DNA of 64,000 nucleotides. Source: Physella acuta. Its lineage: Eukaryota > Mollusca > Gastropoda > Physidae. The translations under genes and the position numbers were made by a program. Under the pieces are notes generated by a model, which was given only the letters and a program-made list of their open reading frames with translations, did not search any database and was not told the origin of the DNA. Shown piece after piece: positions 1-12,122 of this stretch. The stretch's first letter is position 1; the number at the start of each line of letters is the position of its first letter. Location of the stretch: positions 62,001 through 126,000 of the forward strand of contig NW_026732308.1 of assembly GCF_028476545.1 (NCBI RefSeq). Reading direction: 5' to 3'.

Positions 1-270
1 AATCTACCAATCTCAAACTACATTCAATGACTTGTTAAATTTCCCCGGTCCATTTTTTTTCCTCATCATATTTTACCATCGTTAGTCAGCCAATACATGC
101 TTGTGTTTTTTTTTTAAGTACCAAAAAAAAAAGTTTCTGAATAAAGTACTTTTTTGCCTCCTACCATGCCCCACCCTCAGACAAATGTCTGTTTTCTGTA
201 GGGCCACACCGCTCTTGACAGAAACTAGCATTCATCGGGTGAGTTATCTCTGGGTACCGTCAGAGAACTC
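1..270. other. No gene seen; AT-rich with T runs
   Basis: Homopolymer T and A runs near 50 and 105-130; no gene or recognised repeat. Confidence 0.4.
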
Positions 271-865
271 TATTGATTGCTGTGATATTTTATTTTAGCA
301 GACCCAGTACCGTACACTACCACCCTTTCTGTGGGGGCGGGGAAGGGCGGGGGGGGGGGGGGGGGGTCATAATGATTGCTGTGATAATTTATTTTAGCAC
401 AACCAGGACCGTACCTTGCCAGCCTTTATGTGGGGGGGAGGGGGTCTATTTGATTGCTGTGATAATTTATTTTAGCAGACCCAGTACCGTACACTACTAG
501 CCTTTCTGTGGGGGCGGGGAAGGGCGGGGGGGGGGGTCATAATGATTGCTGTGATAATTTATTTTAGCACAACCAGGACCAGGACCGTACCTTGCCAGCC
601 TTTCTGTTGGGGCGGGGGGGGGGGGTCTATTTGATTGCTGTGATAATTTATTTCAATAGACCCAGGACCGTAAACTACCAGCTTCCCTGTGTTCTGTTAT
701 GGATCCATTTCGATCGCTGTTATATTATATTCTAGCCCATTCATGACTTAACGCTTCCAGCCCCCCCCCAACCCCCACCCCCAATACATCAGGGGTCCCT
801 ATACATGTGTGTGATACTTTATTCCAGTAACTCCAGGGCCGTATACTACAAGCCTTCTTTATAAT
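271..865. repeat. G-rich interspersed tandem array, 76-100 bp units
   Basis: Seven imperfect units begin with a GATTGCTGTGATA-like core at about 273, 373, 450, 542, 634, 710 and 810. Two unit types alternate (CAGACCCAGTACCG and CACAACCAGGACCG). Each unit carries a long G run, with up to about 18 G near 350-366, so most length variation is likely in the G tract. Confidence 0.75.
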
Positions 866-1028
866 TATGTTTACATTATACAGCAACAACAAACACTGCC
901 CAAACAATAAAGAACAAAAAGGGGTGAGATGAATACATAGCATATGAAGGACGGGGGTGCGCTAGAAGGGTTTTAATGGAGGTGGGTGTGGTGAGTTATA
1001 TATTTTTAACTATTGTTCTGGATGACAT

Positions 1029-1252
1029 CAGAATTTCTTCCAGGCATCTCTCCGGGGCGGGGGAGGGGGGGGGGCGGCAGAGAAAGTCTACCCCCCCCCC
1101 CAAACGAAATGGAATTTATATAGAAAATATATACATTTAACAGTGCCCACCCCCCCCCCCCCGAAGAAAGTCTACCGTACCCCCCACCCCCGAAATTTTC
1201 AAAATTTCAAGTGCCCCCTCCCCCCGGAGAAAAAAGTCTGAAAGAATCACTG
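1029..1252. mobile_element. Poly-C hAT-type MITE, copy 1
   Basis: Terminal inverted repeats of the CAGARTTTCTTYCAG type at both ends enclose several C/G runs and an AT-rich centre near 1105-1140. Flanking octamers GATGACAT and ATGGACAT are an imperfect 8-bp target duplication. Same family as 12911-13131, 18106-18245 and 61662-61849. Confidence 0.7.
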
Positions 1253-1744
1253 ATGGACATAAATTTAGATTTGATGTATTAACTGATTTAGATTACTTGT
1301 GAGTGCTACTAAAGATACAAAACATATGTACACTGTTGTATAAGACACAAATCAATATAGGAGTAACTCGGTAGGAGTGGTGGGGGTAGGGTGTGGGCGA
1401 TATTTAAATGAACCCGTGACAATTTTCGACACAGACGAACAAAAACAAACGGACAAAAATAAAAGGGAAAACAGACACCTCGATTCGAATGTCAATGTGT
1501 TTCGGGCGTCGGAATACAAACAGAACGCCAGACCCGTTTAGATAAAGAACTATAATCCAGCAAGGGAAGTAATAACAACAGTAGAAAAAAAGGGAAATAA
1601 CTTTATCAAAGCTGTCAAATAACACAACAAACGATTCTGATATTATCAGATATAGCCACGGCTGGGCAGTATCTGAAGCGTTGTTTAATCAAATATCAAG
1701 ACAGCTGACGCCACGGCCGGGGTTAAATCAAACCGATCGACCAG
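1253..1744. other. No feature seen
   Basis: AT-rich sequence with no convincing gene or repeat. Confidence 0.4.
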
Positions 1745-2545
1745 AATAGGGTTCTAGTTAGCTGGTAGGTTACCTATAGAGTATAGAACGTCAAGCCCTA
1801 GGCTATGTTCGATTTTGTGAAATCATCAAATAAATTATCAGGGTAGGGTTCCAGTTAACTAGTAGGTTAACTGGAACCCTACTCTGGTAATAGGGTTCTA
1901 GTTAGCTGGTAGGTTATCTATAGAACGTCAAGCCCTAGGCTATGTTCGATGTTGTGAAATAGGTCATATCAAATAAATTACCAGAGTAGGGTTCTAGTTA
2001 ATTTGTAGGTTAACTGGAACCCTACTCTGGTAATAAGGTTCTAGTTAACTGGTAGGTTACCTATAGAACGTCAAGCTCTACGCTATGTTCGATATAGTGA
2101 AAACGATCGCATGAAATAAATTACCAGAGTAGGGTTCTAGTTCACTACTGGGTTATAGTAGGTTACCACATCATTATCATTTCCTGACCAAGACACATGG
2201 GGCAGATGAAGTAGAGTTTATCTGCTTCCGAGACCTCGGCATATGAAGGAATAGTGAGGTCAGTACTATGCCCATCCGCCTTTGTTTCCCTAACTTGAGT
2301 CAGGTACCCACCAAAGCTGGGTGGACTCAGGGACATTCTACTGATTTGAACCCTGATTCGAACTCGAGACTCTCAGGTTAGCAGTCTGGCTCTCTACAGC
2401 TAAACCACTCCGTCTAGTAGGTTACCTACACAACGTCAAGCCCTAGGCTATGTTCGATGTTGTGAAAACGATCAAATCAAAACAAAAGATCAGAGTAAAG
2501 CTCTAGTTAACTAGTAGGTTCACTATAGAACGTCAGACGCTGCGC
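1745..2545. repeat. Fold-back satellite, ~145-bp unit with internal hairpin, interrupted by a SINE
   Basis: About 4.5 units of a sequence marked by CAAGCCCTAGGCTATGTTCG. Between units, GAGTAGGGTTCTAGTTAA and its complement form a hairpin with arms of about 25 bp (1840-1892 and 1976-2034). The fourth unit is split by the SINE at 2168-2414. Confidence 0.75.
2168..2414 (-). mobile_element. tRNA-derived SINE, full length, 12-bp TSD
   Basis: The tRNA-like head is at the high-coordinate end: an A-box-like TGGTTTAGCTG and a B-box-like GAGTTCGAATC on the minus strand. A conserved body (CCACCCAGC, GGGTACCTGACT) and a tail ending in GATAATGATG follow. The duplication TAGTAGGTTACC is perfect at 2156-2167 and 2415-2426. 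This is the best-bounded copy of the family. Confidence 0.85.
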
Positions 2546-2956
2546 TTTTTTTCCGCTGTTGTGGCCAAATTATAATAAATCCTATCATATCAAAACAATC
2601 CAACTTTTCTTTACGTTCTAAAGCTGTATTATGGGAAGGGATTTACTCAATGTAATTAGGTATTGCGTGTCAACATGTTATGCGTCATATGGTCCGATGA
2701 CTTAAGCCGCCTTTTATTTCTTGTTTTGCTTCCACAGCTTTTGTCCACACAAGAACAATCTTTCAACAGCAGATTATTTTGGAGTTAGCTCTCCTAGATG
2801 GGTGACTGTCCCCAGCTAACGTGCCTCATTTACCCGTGGGTCCGAACCTGGGGCCCTCTGGTCATGTGCTTTCACACCCTACCTTCCCCTTAATTAGCAA
2901 TGGACCCAACCACACCAACATGAACGAAGCCAAAAGAGATCCGTTTAACAAAAAAA
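2546..2956. other. Mostly unique; 5S-like fragment near 2775-2815
   Basis: Around 2775-2815 the string CTAGATGGGTGACTGTCCCC resembles the 3' part of the 5S rRNA internal promoter (GGATGGGTGACCGCC). It may be a decayed 5S-derived SINE. No open frame here is convincing. Confidence 0.2.
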
Positions 2957-2957
2957 A

Positions 2958-3021
<64 letters not shown>

Positions 3022-3055
3022 TAATATTATATATATTAATATTATATACATATTA
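2957..3055. repeat. (AT)n microsatellite
   Basis: AT dinucleotides with short TATTAATAT interruptions. Confidence 0.9.
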
Positions 3056-4461
3056 AACAGTGCATGTATATTAAACATTTGCGCTGTAGTTATTAATTTA
3101 TAAGGATTCCGACAACTATGCAGTGGATTAATGGGTTACTGGTATGAGGTTGGACATAAATTGTAGATTTTTAAAACTGAAAACAAATTGTGTTAATAGC
3201 TTAATACTTCGGAGAAGATACACGCTATATAGGCGGATGGAATGCTCACCTGGTAATTATCGTTAACATAACGACAAGAAAAAGAGGCGCTAATATATGG
3301 CTCTCCCGAGCAACGACATAATGTACAGATTTCGCTTAACTCCCTGTAAACACGACGCAATCTTATTGCTATTTAGTAAGATCAGGTGAAAAAGCTAGGT
3401 ATGTGAACAATTTTAAACGACTGTTGTTCAAAAATATGATGATTAAAATAGAGTTATGCGCTAGAAAAGGAAAACAACTCACAAGCTTTATAATAAATAT
3501 AGTTTTTGGAAATAAATCACATGTTAAACGCTTTTGTTTTTTAAAATTTAAATGAGTTGAAATTGAAACTCTCTATTTGCAACTAGAATTATAACTATAG
3601 TTAAAAAGAACCAGTTGTTCGTTTTCTTGATCTAGTTGTGTAATCGATACTCTGATTGGCTACACGTAAAGCTGTCATGCGACTCAGCTTATTAACCGTA
3701 AGTCAAAGCCGTCTACGATTCATGCACTACTGAAAAAAAAAATCCCGCACTTATGGTAAACCAGAGGTATATTTTTATAATTTTTTCTAAAAATTTCAAT
3801 TTGTCTTTTCTAATTTATACAATAGTACGACATTTTGACATTTTTAATAAACAAGCGTGAAGCTTAAGTGACATTGATTTTGTTTTGAACTCAATATTTC
3901 ACAAAACAGGGAATGAACACGATTTTTTAAAGGACATCCTTACAAAACTAAAATCCGTTTTGCTGAAAAGATATTTCGTTTTGTTTGAAACATTTTTTTT
4001 TTAAACGGATGTCAGAAACAGTTTAATTTTCACAAATATCAAATTAAATCGTGTTTGGTTTTTGAGCGTTTGACATTTTCTCCGCGAAGAGTAGAACGAA
4101 TTGTATTTTTAACGCTGGTATTCTTGTACTCTTGAATTATTACTTATTTCAAATTATTTCCCTTGAAAGAAATCTATTTAACTACATATTGCAAAGTTCA
4201 GCGTTGAGAATTTAAAACGGATGTTTTTACGAATCAATGCTATGAAAACTTTTGAATAGGAGTTTATGTGAAGCGGTCTGAGGAATGGAATTTTCTATTT
4301 TTATTAGCATCTGTTGTACAACTATTTATTGTAAAGTTTCAAAGCTCTGAATTTTATGTGTATTGCTCTGAGGTTTCTGAAATGTGTGGTGGTTTTTCTC
4401 AGCGAAATGTGTATAGCCGGTTGTTTAAAAAGATGTATTTACTGCTTTGTATTTTGTTTTC
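3056..4461. other. AT-rich single-copy DNA, no gene seen
   Basis: No exon-like segment or known repeat recognised on either strand. Confidence 0.4.
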
Positions 4462-5145
4462 CGGACAATCGCCACTACCACCATAGATTGTCCGGACAAT
4501 CGACAATACCACTGCAAAATCTCCGGACAACCGCAACTATCAATGTAGAAACTCCGGACAATTGCCAATACCACTGTAGAATTTCCGGACAATCGCCAAT
4601 ACAATTGTAGACTATCCGGACAATCGCCAATACGACTATAGAATCTCCGGACAATCGCCAATACCACTGTAGAATCTATGGACAATCGGCAATACCACTT
4701 TAGAATCTCCGGACAATCGCCAATACCACTGTAGAATCTCCGGACAATCGCCAATACCACAGTAGATTACTTGGACAAACGCCAATACCACTTTAGAATC
4801 TCCGGACAATCGCCAATACCAATCTCCGGACAATCGCCAATACCACTGTAAAATCTCAGGACAATCGCCAATACCACTGTAGAATCTCCGGACAATCGCC
4901 AATACCACTGTAGAATCTCCGGACAATCGCTAATACCAATTTCCGGACAATCCCCAATACCACTGTAGAATCTATGGACAAACGCCAATACCACTGTAAA
5001 ATCTCCGGACAATCGCCAATACCACTGTAAAATCTCCGGACAAACGCCAATACCACTGTAAAATCTCCGGACAATCACCAATACCACTGTAAAATCTCCG
5101 GACAAACGCCAATACCACTGTAGAATCTATTGACAATCGCCCTTC
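4462..5145. repeat. 31-bp minisatellite, ~22 units
   Basis: The unit contains GGACAATCGCCAATACCACT followed by GTAGAATCTCC. A few short units (24 bp, for example near 4804-4830) interrupt the 31-bp period. The minus strand is open in all three frames because 31 is one more than a multiple of three, so the frames encode shifted versions of the same 31-residue repeat. These are treated as repeat translations, not genes. Confidence 0.9.
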
Positions 5146-6105
5146 CCGTTTCACTTTCCACCCGATCAATCCCCCCCCCTCCCCTCCCCACGTCACTCAC
5201 GTCAATCGTATTTTCGCACGGATCAACGCGCGACGATCTCCTGTAATTAGAGGAAATGATTGACTTTAATGGGACGGATAAATCAGTTATTTCCCCTTTG
5301 ATGTTCGAATAAACTTGATTACCTCCCTGTCATTACCTGCGCTAAACAGTCTTTACCCGTGTAATCCCCGTGTTCGTACAAAAAAATAATTAGAGGTAAA
5401 ATAAAAATGTTAACTCTGTAGGATATCTCGAGTCAAAACATCATTAGCTATGGGTTTGAAATTAATTAAGTTCCGCAATTAAAAATGTAGTTAATCATTG
5501 GTTTCTGCTACCCTAGTTGAAGATATTACAGTAATTTAAAAAAAAACGCATTGATTTATAGGGTTTATAATTAGGCAATCAAGTCAGTATTTTAATAACA
5601 TTTGCATTTAAGATGTTTAATAAATTGCCTTTTATTCTAAAATCAAAATCCTTGTTCTAACGATAACGTATTAAAGAAATGAATTCGCTAAAGCTGATTT
5701 AGAACAGTTCATTAAATTACTTAATGTACATAATTATACGCGTTTCATGATCTGGGGTAGGTCTTTTAGGGTAAATTTTGGGATGCATTATATATAGACA
5801 TAAGCAGTAGTTAAATATCCGCCTAAGCTAATGGTAAACAACGACATAAGATAAGTAAATATGTTATTAGTTCGAAGAGAGTGCTTAAAATTAGCTTCTA
5901 CCAAACGCTACATAAATTATCGTTGTGGTACGTATGTCCAAATAGCAGAACTCATTCGCTATAAAAATCATTTTAAGCTATTTGAAATGTTTGGCTAGTT
6001 GCTTCAACAGCTATACAATGCAATGTGATGACGCGTAGGGTACGTCTAAACAAATAGTAGAAGTTGCTCTAAGAATATAAATCGCGGTCGTTGTAAAAAA
6101 AAAAC
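5146..6105. other. AT-rich, no gene seen
   Basis: A C run at 5170-5190, then AT-rich sequence without a supported feature. Confidence 0.4.
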
Positions 6106-6440
6106 AGTAGGCGTCTAAGAGCAGACCCTAGCTCAGACCACTCAACCGTGAGAGCGCATTGATACCCTGCTGTCCTGACCATCCGGACATACGACCGGTT
6201 CACTGCCGGCTCACGGCTCCGCGGCTCACGCCTGCCCGAGCCGGCTGACCAAGCGTGAAGAGCCATTCACTGCCGTAGATTAGAGCCATTCAACTCTCAC
6301 CAGCCTACCGCTGGGGAACATAGAGCGCTGGTGTGAGATGACTGAAGTTAGGGTAGGGACAATGGCAGCAAGCTCCACAATATAAACGGTGGGAGTCACC
6401 GCTTCATTCACGCCCGCAAATAAATTAGTTTTGATGTTGG
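6106..6440. promoter_or_regulatory. CpG-containing, possibly promoter-like segment
   Basis: A local GC-rich island in AT-rich DNA. It ends with a TATA-like CAATATAAACGG near 6378 and a TCATTCAC initiator-like string about 25 bases later, on the plus strand. No exon can be shown downstream. Speculative. Confidence 0.2.
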
Positions 6441-8115
6441 TTTGTGTGTGGTATGATCGGTGCTTGTCAGCGTGACTGTTAAGTTCTTGCTACAGTACAG
6501 TTAGGCGTTGCGGTCATTCAGTTCGTTTACTATTTATTTAGCTTTATCGGCAGGGTTCAGCTTTTCTGCACGGAGAAAAATTTCTCGATTTTTTTTTTTT
6601 GAAAAGCGAACGATTGCGAACGATGGCGGAGTAAGGGCGGAGAGTGACAGACGATGGTTTACGATAGGTGACTATAATAGAAAACGGTGGCCACTAGTTT
6701 CTAATTTTGCACTAATTCATAGTGTTCTCAGAACAATGAAGTTTTGGTTTTAAATGCAGTGTCAATCGAGATATAGTAACAAGCTTTTATGTAATAAAGC
6801 ACTAAAGGGAGTAAATAAATTATTTTGATAGGAAAATGAACGATTTTTTTTTCAAATTGATGAATAGGGACAAAAGCATCAATATAAATTTTGGTATATA
6901 TTGGGTCACATTTTAAACTAAGTTAAGAAATCGTATTTCAATATTAGACATTTTATTAAATTCACAAAAGAAAACATATCAAGAAACTGTTCGCTATGTT
7001 TTTTTTTATTAGTTATGTTACTTAACGTAAAATTTCTTATAACCTAACTAGTGTGTTTACGAAAATAATACAAGAATGCTTTACTAAACAATCGTACGGT
7101 GTTATCTTTAAACATATTTTCAAGTTGCATCGGTTACAGAAAAAAAATCTGTCGTTCTTATGACCTAAGTTATATTTCCGAAACATTATTTTTTACGAAC
7201 TTCCATACAAGTCCAGAAAGAATGTCTCCCCCCCCCCCCCCCAGGTAACAAATGAACAAGCTAATGAAAACTGACTTTTTTCTTGATTAGCCCACCGGAA
7301 ACTACCGGGCATTTCCGGTTGCTATTTATATTTTCTGTACACGAGCTCTGAATACGAAATACCCCGTCCTGCGGCAGTTATCTGCCCCTTCTTAACGAGA
7401 CCAGTATTTGCCTAACAGCGCGAATGGTGTGCGTATAACTCACGCGAGCTCATTGGGGAATACTTGCACTCTTTATCGAAGCGATTCTCATTTTTAGAAT
7501 TCTCTTGATTTGATTATAACTGAACTAGAAGTTGTCCCGTTTTACATATAAGGTATTGCCACACCACCCGCACAGGAAGTTGAATTACCAAAAAACGAGT
7601 TTATTGGTACTTTCAATGTGATGTTACATTGTTACATTGTTTTTTACTCAAAACCAATTCGTAGATTGTGAAAGATTCGTGTTTTTTTTTTTTTTTTACG
7701 ATTGCGCAAAAGCAAAGCGGAAGTATTTAGTTTGTTGAGACGAATTCTAAAACAAAATTACTATGATCAGGGACAACAACCACTGGCCTATTTATATCGT
7801 GTTGGAATTTTACATTTTAGCAGTGAAAATGAAATAGTCTCCCTTTAACTGAATACATTCATATTATTATTGTAACAAGTTATAATAAATTTATTTCATT
7901 TGTCTCAAAAGTATAGTACCTTTGATTGGAGGTGATTCTATAGATTTGATGTAGTTTTAAAAATATCAATCAGAAAAATAGCGGTATTTTAAGGCGAAAG
8001 GTAGACACAGGTACATAACATAGCCCTAGACAGCACAGAACATTTCTCATCCAGATGGGATCCGAACCCACCTCTTCCCACGGTAATGGCGAGTTGCTAA
8101 TTATCAACTTTTAGA
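6441..8115. other. AT-rich, no gene seen
   Basis: Homopolymer runs (C at 7226-7242, T at 7681-7696); no gene or named repeat. Confidence 0.4.
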
Positions 8116-8118
8116 AAG

Positions 8119-8242
<124 letters not shown>

Positions 8243-8774
8243 ATCTGTGTATAATGTTTTCATTATGTATCGCTAGAAGGACGAGCTTACATAACATTCA
8301 TACAGCTAACGTCTGACACGTATTTAGCACGTAAACATGTTTGTCATAACATTCGTTCCTGATGTTTAAATACAATCTCAAATCGCCACCTCCTCTGTGT
8401 ATTCAATAGAAAACAAAAGTCTGTATTTTCTCGCGGTTCAAGTGAACTCGATTCCTTTCGAGCAATCAATGGCGCCTTTAGAGAATATCAGAACGCTGAT
8501 CCTTTATTTACATTATCTTGCTTTTAGAATAAAATCGGCGGGAGGCAATGTCTGAATATTTTTTTATTAAAACAAAACAGCTGAAAAAGATGAGCGAAAT
8601 GGGCCGCACAAAATGCGGTAGAATAAAAAGACAAAAGCTCCATATTTTAAATAGAAATAAATGCCGCGGAACAAAACGAAAAGGATGTCGTCAAACAAAG
8701 GTTTGGATAGCATGGGCGTCGCTAGATGCATGGGTTAGATGCTCTCTTGAGGGTTGTTTTGCGCGAAGTTTTAT

Positions 8775-9015
8775 TGAAAATTACTGGAGCAAATATAGGA
8801 AATCATATAATGGGAATAGGGGCACGTAGAAGATGTCAATTATTGGGGTATGGGAGAGATAGAGGGGATCAATTTTTGGGGTTAAAAAGAAAATGGAAAG
8901 TATCAAATATTGAGGTGTGGGAGAAATGTTAAGGGTTATTTATTGGGGTCTCTAAGAATTGGAAGGGATCAATTATTTGGGATAAGGGAGAAATCTAAGC
9001 GATTATTCGCTGGGA
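8775..9015. repeat. Degenerate ~33-bp tandem repeat
   Basis: Purine-rich units of the type ATCAATTATTGGGGTATGGG, much diverged. Confidence 0.5.
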
Positions 9016-9583
9016 TCTGGGATAAACTAAATACATTTATTGTTGGAATTTAGTAAAACGGAACAAACGATTAGTACAAAAAATGTGCTCCGATTTTTTT
9101 ATTACATATAATAGAAAGATTTTATGGATAGCAATAAATATAAATTATGAAGAATCAGTGATGGGACTATGACTAACCCGAAAAAATAAATCACCAATAC
9201 AAAGGATTACGCAAATCGTTTTTATGTAGGAGTCGAAACTATAATTTATGAAATCTGCTATTCAAATTTTTTCCTGTATTTTTCTAAAAGTATTCGAAAA
9301 AAATACAGCTTTGAATGATCGTTTCAGACTGATAGTCTACTATTATGTTAACGCAAAACGAATATCTTAATGCCTAGGCTTTCTTAAAGATACTATTTCG
9401 AATTCTAAATGTACAGAAATGTCGATATCCCAAATCTGGTGTGGATAAAGACACTCTCACAACGATTTTTAAACTCCTAACCTAGATAAATTGACAATAC
9501 GAAACAAATCGGATTTTTTTTTGGAAGATTTCAATGAAGCAATTTTCCCAAGCTATTATGTTCTCTCAACCTCTCTTCTGTAG
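9016..9583. other. AT-rich, no gene seen
   Basis: Nothing supported until the acceptor-like tract at 9561-9583. Confidence 0.4.
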
Positions 9584-9735
9584 GAAGCTTTGTTAAGGAC
9601 GGCACTAGAGTCAGTGGATATACCCAAAGTGGAGTCCTTTCAACAGATTACTGGAACAATGCGGGGACTGTCGAGTATAGATTAATCAATTGGCAGGATG
9701 AATGTTCGTTTTCAAGTCAAATGTCACCCTGTTAA
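9584..9735 (+). CDS. Orphan coding-like segment, possible terminal exon
   Basis: A strong pyrimidine tract ending CTCTCTTCTGTAG at 9583 precedes 50 codons of open frame ending in TAA at 9733-9735. The peptide (SFVKDGTRVSGYTQSG, then DYWNNAGTVEYRL and INWQDECSF) has a natural-looking composition, unlike the repeat translations elsewhere. The family is not recognised and no other exon is visible on this strand. It would lie in, or beyond, the receptor gene on the opposite strand. The frame is also open for about 15 codons upstream, so the acceptor is not proven. Confidence 0.3.
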
Positions 9736-10084
9736 GCCTGCACTCATTGAACTTTGAGTTGAAGTGACGTAGAAGAAGATATTTCGTCACGTTTGCCATT
9801 CATTGAAAGTTTGATTTAAACTGATTTAACATGTCAGCCTAGCCATTTTTAAACGGAATACGCATGCGCCGTATATGAAAAATTTGCATATGAAAGCAAA
9901 AATATTCTATGCTGGTACATTATGTCTAAATAACAGTACGTGATTTGATAGATGGATAAGTTATATTTTGAAAATTGAACACGAAAACATACTAGGCAAC
10001 TACATCAATAATTGTAACATCTTTGAGACACACGATTTGAAAATAGAAATAACAAAAGCAAATACAAAGCAAATGCGATACTAA
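9736..10084. other. No gene seen; NRF1-like site near 9860
   Basis: ACGCATGCGCC near 9860 resembles an NRF1 site. Nothing else is supported. Confidence 0.25.
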
Positions 10085-10380
10085 CAACTTTAGTATCACA
10101 TACATAAAAACTATATCAGTACCACATACAAAACAAGCAAATTTAATACTACAAACAAAACAAGCAAATTTAGTGCTACATATATAACAAGCAAATTTAG
10201 TATCAAATACATAAAAGCTATTTCAGTAGCACATACAAAACAAGCAAATTTAGTACTAATTAAAAAAAACAAGCTAATTTAGTACCACCTATAAAACAAG
10301 CAACTTCAGTACCATATACAAAACAAATAATTTCCACTTTTTTTGTGAACGCTCCCATAAAACAAGCAAATTCAACCCGT
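10085..10380. repeat. Degenerate ~31-bp minisatellite
   Basis: About nine units built around ACAAAACAAGCAAATTTAGT. Confidence 0.75.
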
Positions 10381-10534
10381 TTATGCGCAATACATCCTAC
10401 ACATCAATACTATGTAGCCTATATATAATGTATATTTCCAGTTTTCTGTTATACTATCTAAGACGTATTTACACTGTACTTAACCAAACACATGCACCAT
10501 TCACAAAGTTCAAGGTCATGGACATTTTTTTCTT

Positions 10535-10760
10535 CCAAAAAAAAAAAAAAAAAAAAAAGAACCCGTTTTCTTTTCATATCCGAAGGCGCCACATTAGCGA
10601 GCAGATCACGGAAGGGCGGCTGACACCATCCGGCATTAGGAAACAGACGGTCGGACTGTGCCGGGAATCAGCCGGCAAATTAACGCCGGGTCCGGGCAGC
10701 GAATTGTAGCGTTGTAAATCATCAACGTGAAGAGACCGATGTGCCGGTTCGGTCCGGGTA
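10535..10760. other. Poly-A run then GC-rich unassigned segment
   Basis: A run of about 20 A at 10539-10558 precedes 200 bp of GC-richer sequence, open for more than 50 codons on both strands. It is probably an old repeat or an unassigned exon. A poly-A flank would also fit the end of a retroposed sequence, in which case the element would lie on the minus side. Not identified. Confidence 0.25.
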
Positions 10761-10874
10761 ATTGGTAATTTTTGGTGCCCGTTTTTGTTTTTGGATAAGG
10801 GAAATGGTTTTTGTACTGAGTAACGTAAAGGTCACGTATGTTTGGATGTTGTATTTAATAACAATCATGCCAAC

Positions 10875-11030
10875 TATAACCAGAGTACCAAGTATAGTTC
10901 AAGTGTATACCAAAGTATCAAGCATTCCTCAATTTGAAACAAAGGTATCAAGCATAGCTCAATAGTAAACCAAAATATCAAGCATGCCTCAAGTGTAAAC
11001 CATAATATCAACAATATTTTTGTGTAAACC
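10875..11030. repeat. ~31-bp minisatellite
   Basis: Five diverged units built around AAAGTATCAAGCATNCCTCAA. Confidence 0.65.
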
Positions 11031-11084
11031 TTCGAGTCCATATAGTCCTTACACAACGCATATTCATATAAAAACTCCCGTTAT

Positions 11085-11943
11085 ATCACCTCACCAATAT
11101 AACCACTCCTACCCGTTTCCCTACCCCATCCCACTCCTATACCAACTACTCCTGTAACACCCCATCCCTTTACATTTGCCTCTGTACCACCACCATCCCT
11201 ATACCACCTTATCCCTAAAACAACCCCCACATCATAACAACCTTCTCATACCACTCCTACCTCTATACCACCCCACCCTTAAACTAAACACACTTCTATA
11301 GCCCACTTTCCCAATACCACCCCACCTTATACCAACCCACCTCATACCATCGCAACATCTATACCACCCTACCCCTATATCATCTACCCCTATTGCACTC
11401 CCACTTCCATACCACCTCACCCTTATAACCACCCCACCCTTGTAACAACCCCACCCCTATCCCACCGCGCCCCTATACCATCTACCGATATTCTACTCTT
11501 ATAACCACCCCACCCCCTAAACCACCCCACTCCGATCCCATCCTACTCCTATAACCTGGCCTCTCCTATATCCGCCCCACCCCTATACCACCTCACCCTT
11601 GTAACCACCCCACCCCTACGCCACTCCACCCCTATTGCAACCCACCCCACCCCTTTCCCATCCCACCCCTATTCAACTCCTACTTCCATACCCCCTCTCC
11701 CTTGTTAATTACCACCCCATCCCACCTCACCCATATCCCACCTCACCCATATCCCACCCCACCCTTATCCCATCGCAGCTCTATCCCAACTCTACTTTAA
11801 CCACCCCACTATTATAACTACTCTGCCCCTAACCAACCGCAGCTCTATATCACCTTTATTATAACCACCCCACTGTTATAACCACCCAACACATATCCGA
11901 CTCCACCCCTATCCCACCCCACCTCTATACCACCCTACGCCAC
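11085..11943. repeat. C-rich, G-poor tandem tract (CCACCCCTATA-like)
   Basis: About 850 bp of imperfect CCACCCCTATACCA-type units with strong strand asymmetry; the top strand contains almost no G. Frames on both strands are repeat translations. Confidence 0.85.
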
Positions 11944-12098
11944 TGGATTTGTCTCAAGAAGACGGAGTATGAGACACCGAGGAGATCCGTCCACCACTCC
12001 ACGCTGTAGATGATCGATGACTTGCAAACACCATCGATAGCCGGCCACAGGTCGCCCGACTCCCGGGCGTTATCTGGGCAAGGGACGGTGGAAACATC
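11944..12098 (-). CDS. Orphan coding-like segment, unassigned
   Basis: About 51 codons open on the minus strand with strongly GC-rich third positions. The peptide includes DNARESGDLWPAIDG and YSVEWWTDLLGVSY. It sits between the C-rich array and a SINE. Acceptor-like AG sites follow pyrimidine tracts at its 5' side, and both would join receptor exon 3 in the correct phase (giving GAT). However, the peptide does not resemble the expected next part of a natriuretic peptide receptor. It could be an exon of that gene's variant, an exon of another gene, or a fragment of a repeat-encoded protein. Family unknown. Confidence 0.3.
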
Positions 12099-12122
12099 TT
12101 GGTGGGTGGGGGTGGGGGAGAG

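Noticed and set aside
2164-2420. Possible tRNA gene (A and B boxes)
   Set aside because: The boxes belong to a SINE head with body, tail and target duplication; no cloverleaf can be closed.
4425-5196. Several overlapping minus-strand open frames with a GDCPEILQWYWRLSG repeat
   Set aside because: Translations of the 31-bp minisatellite in shifted frames; no start context, splice site or family.
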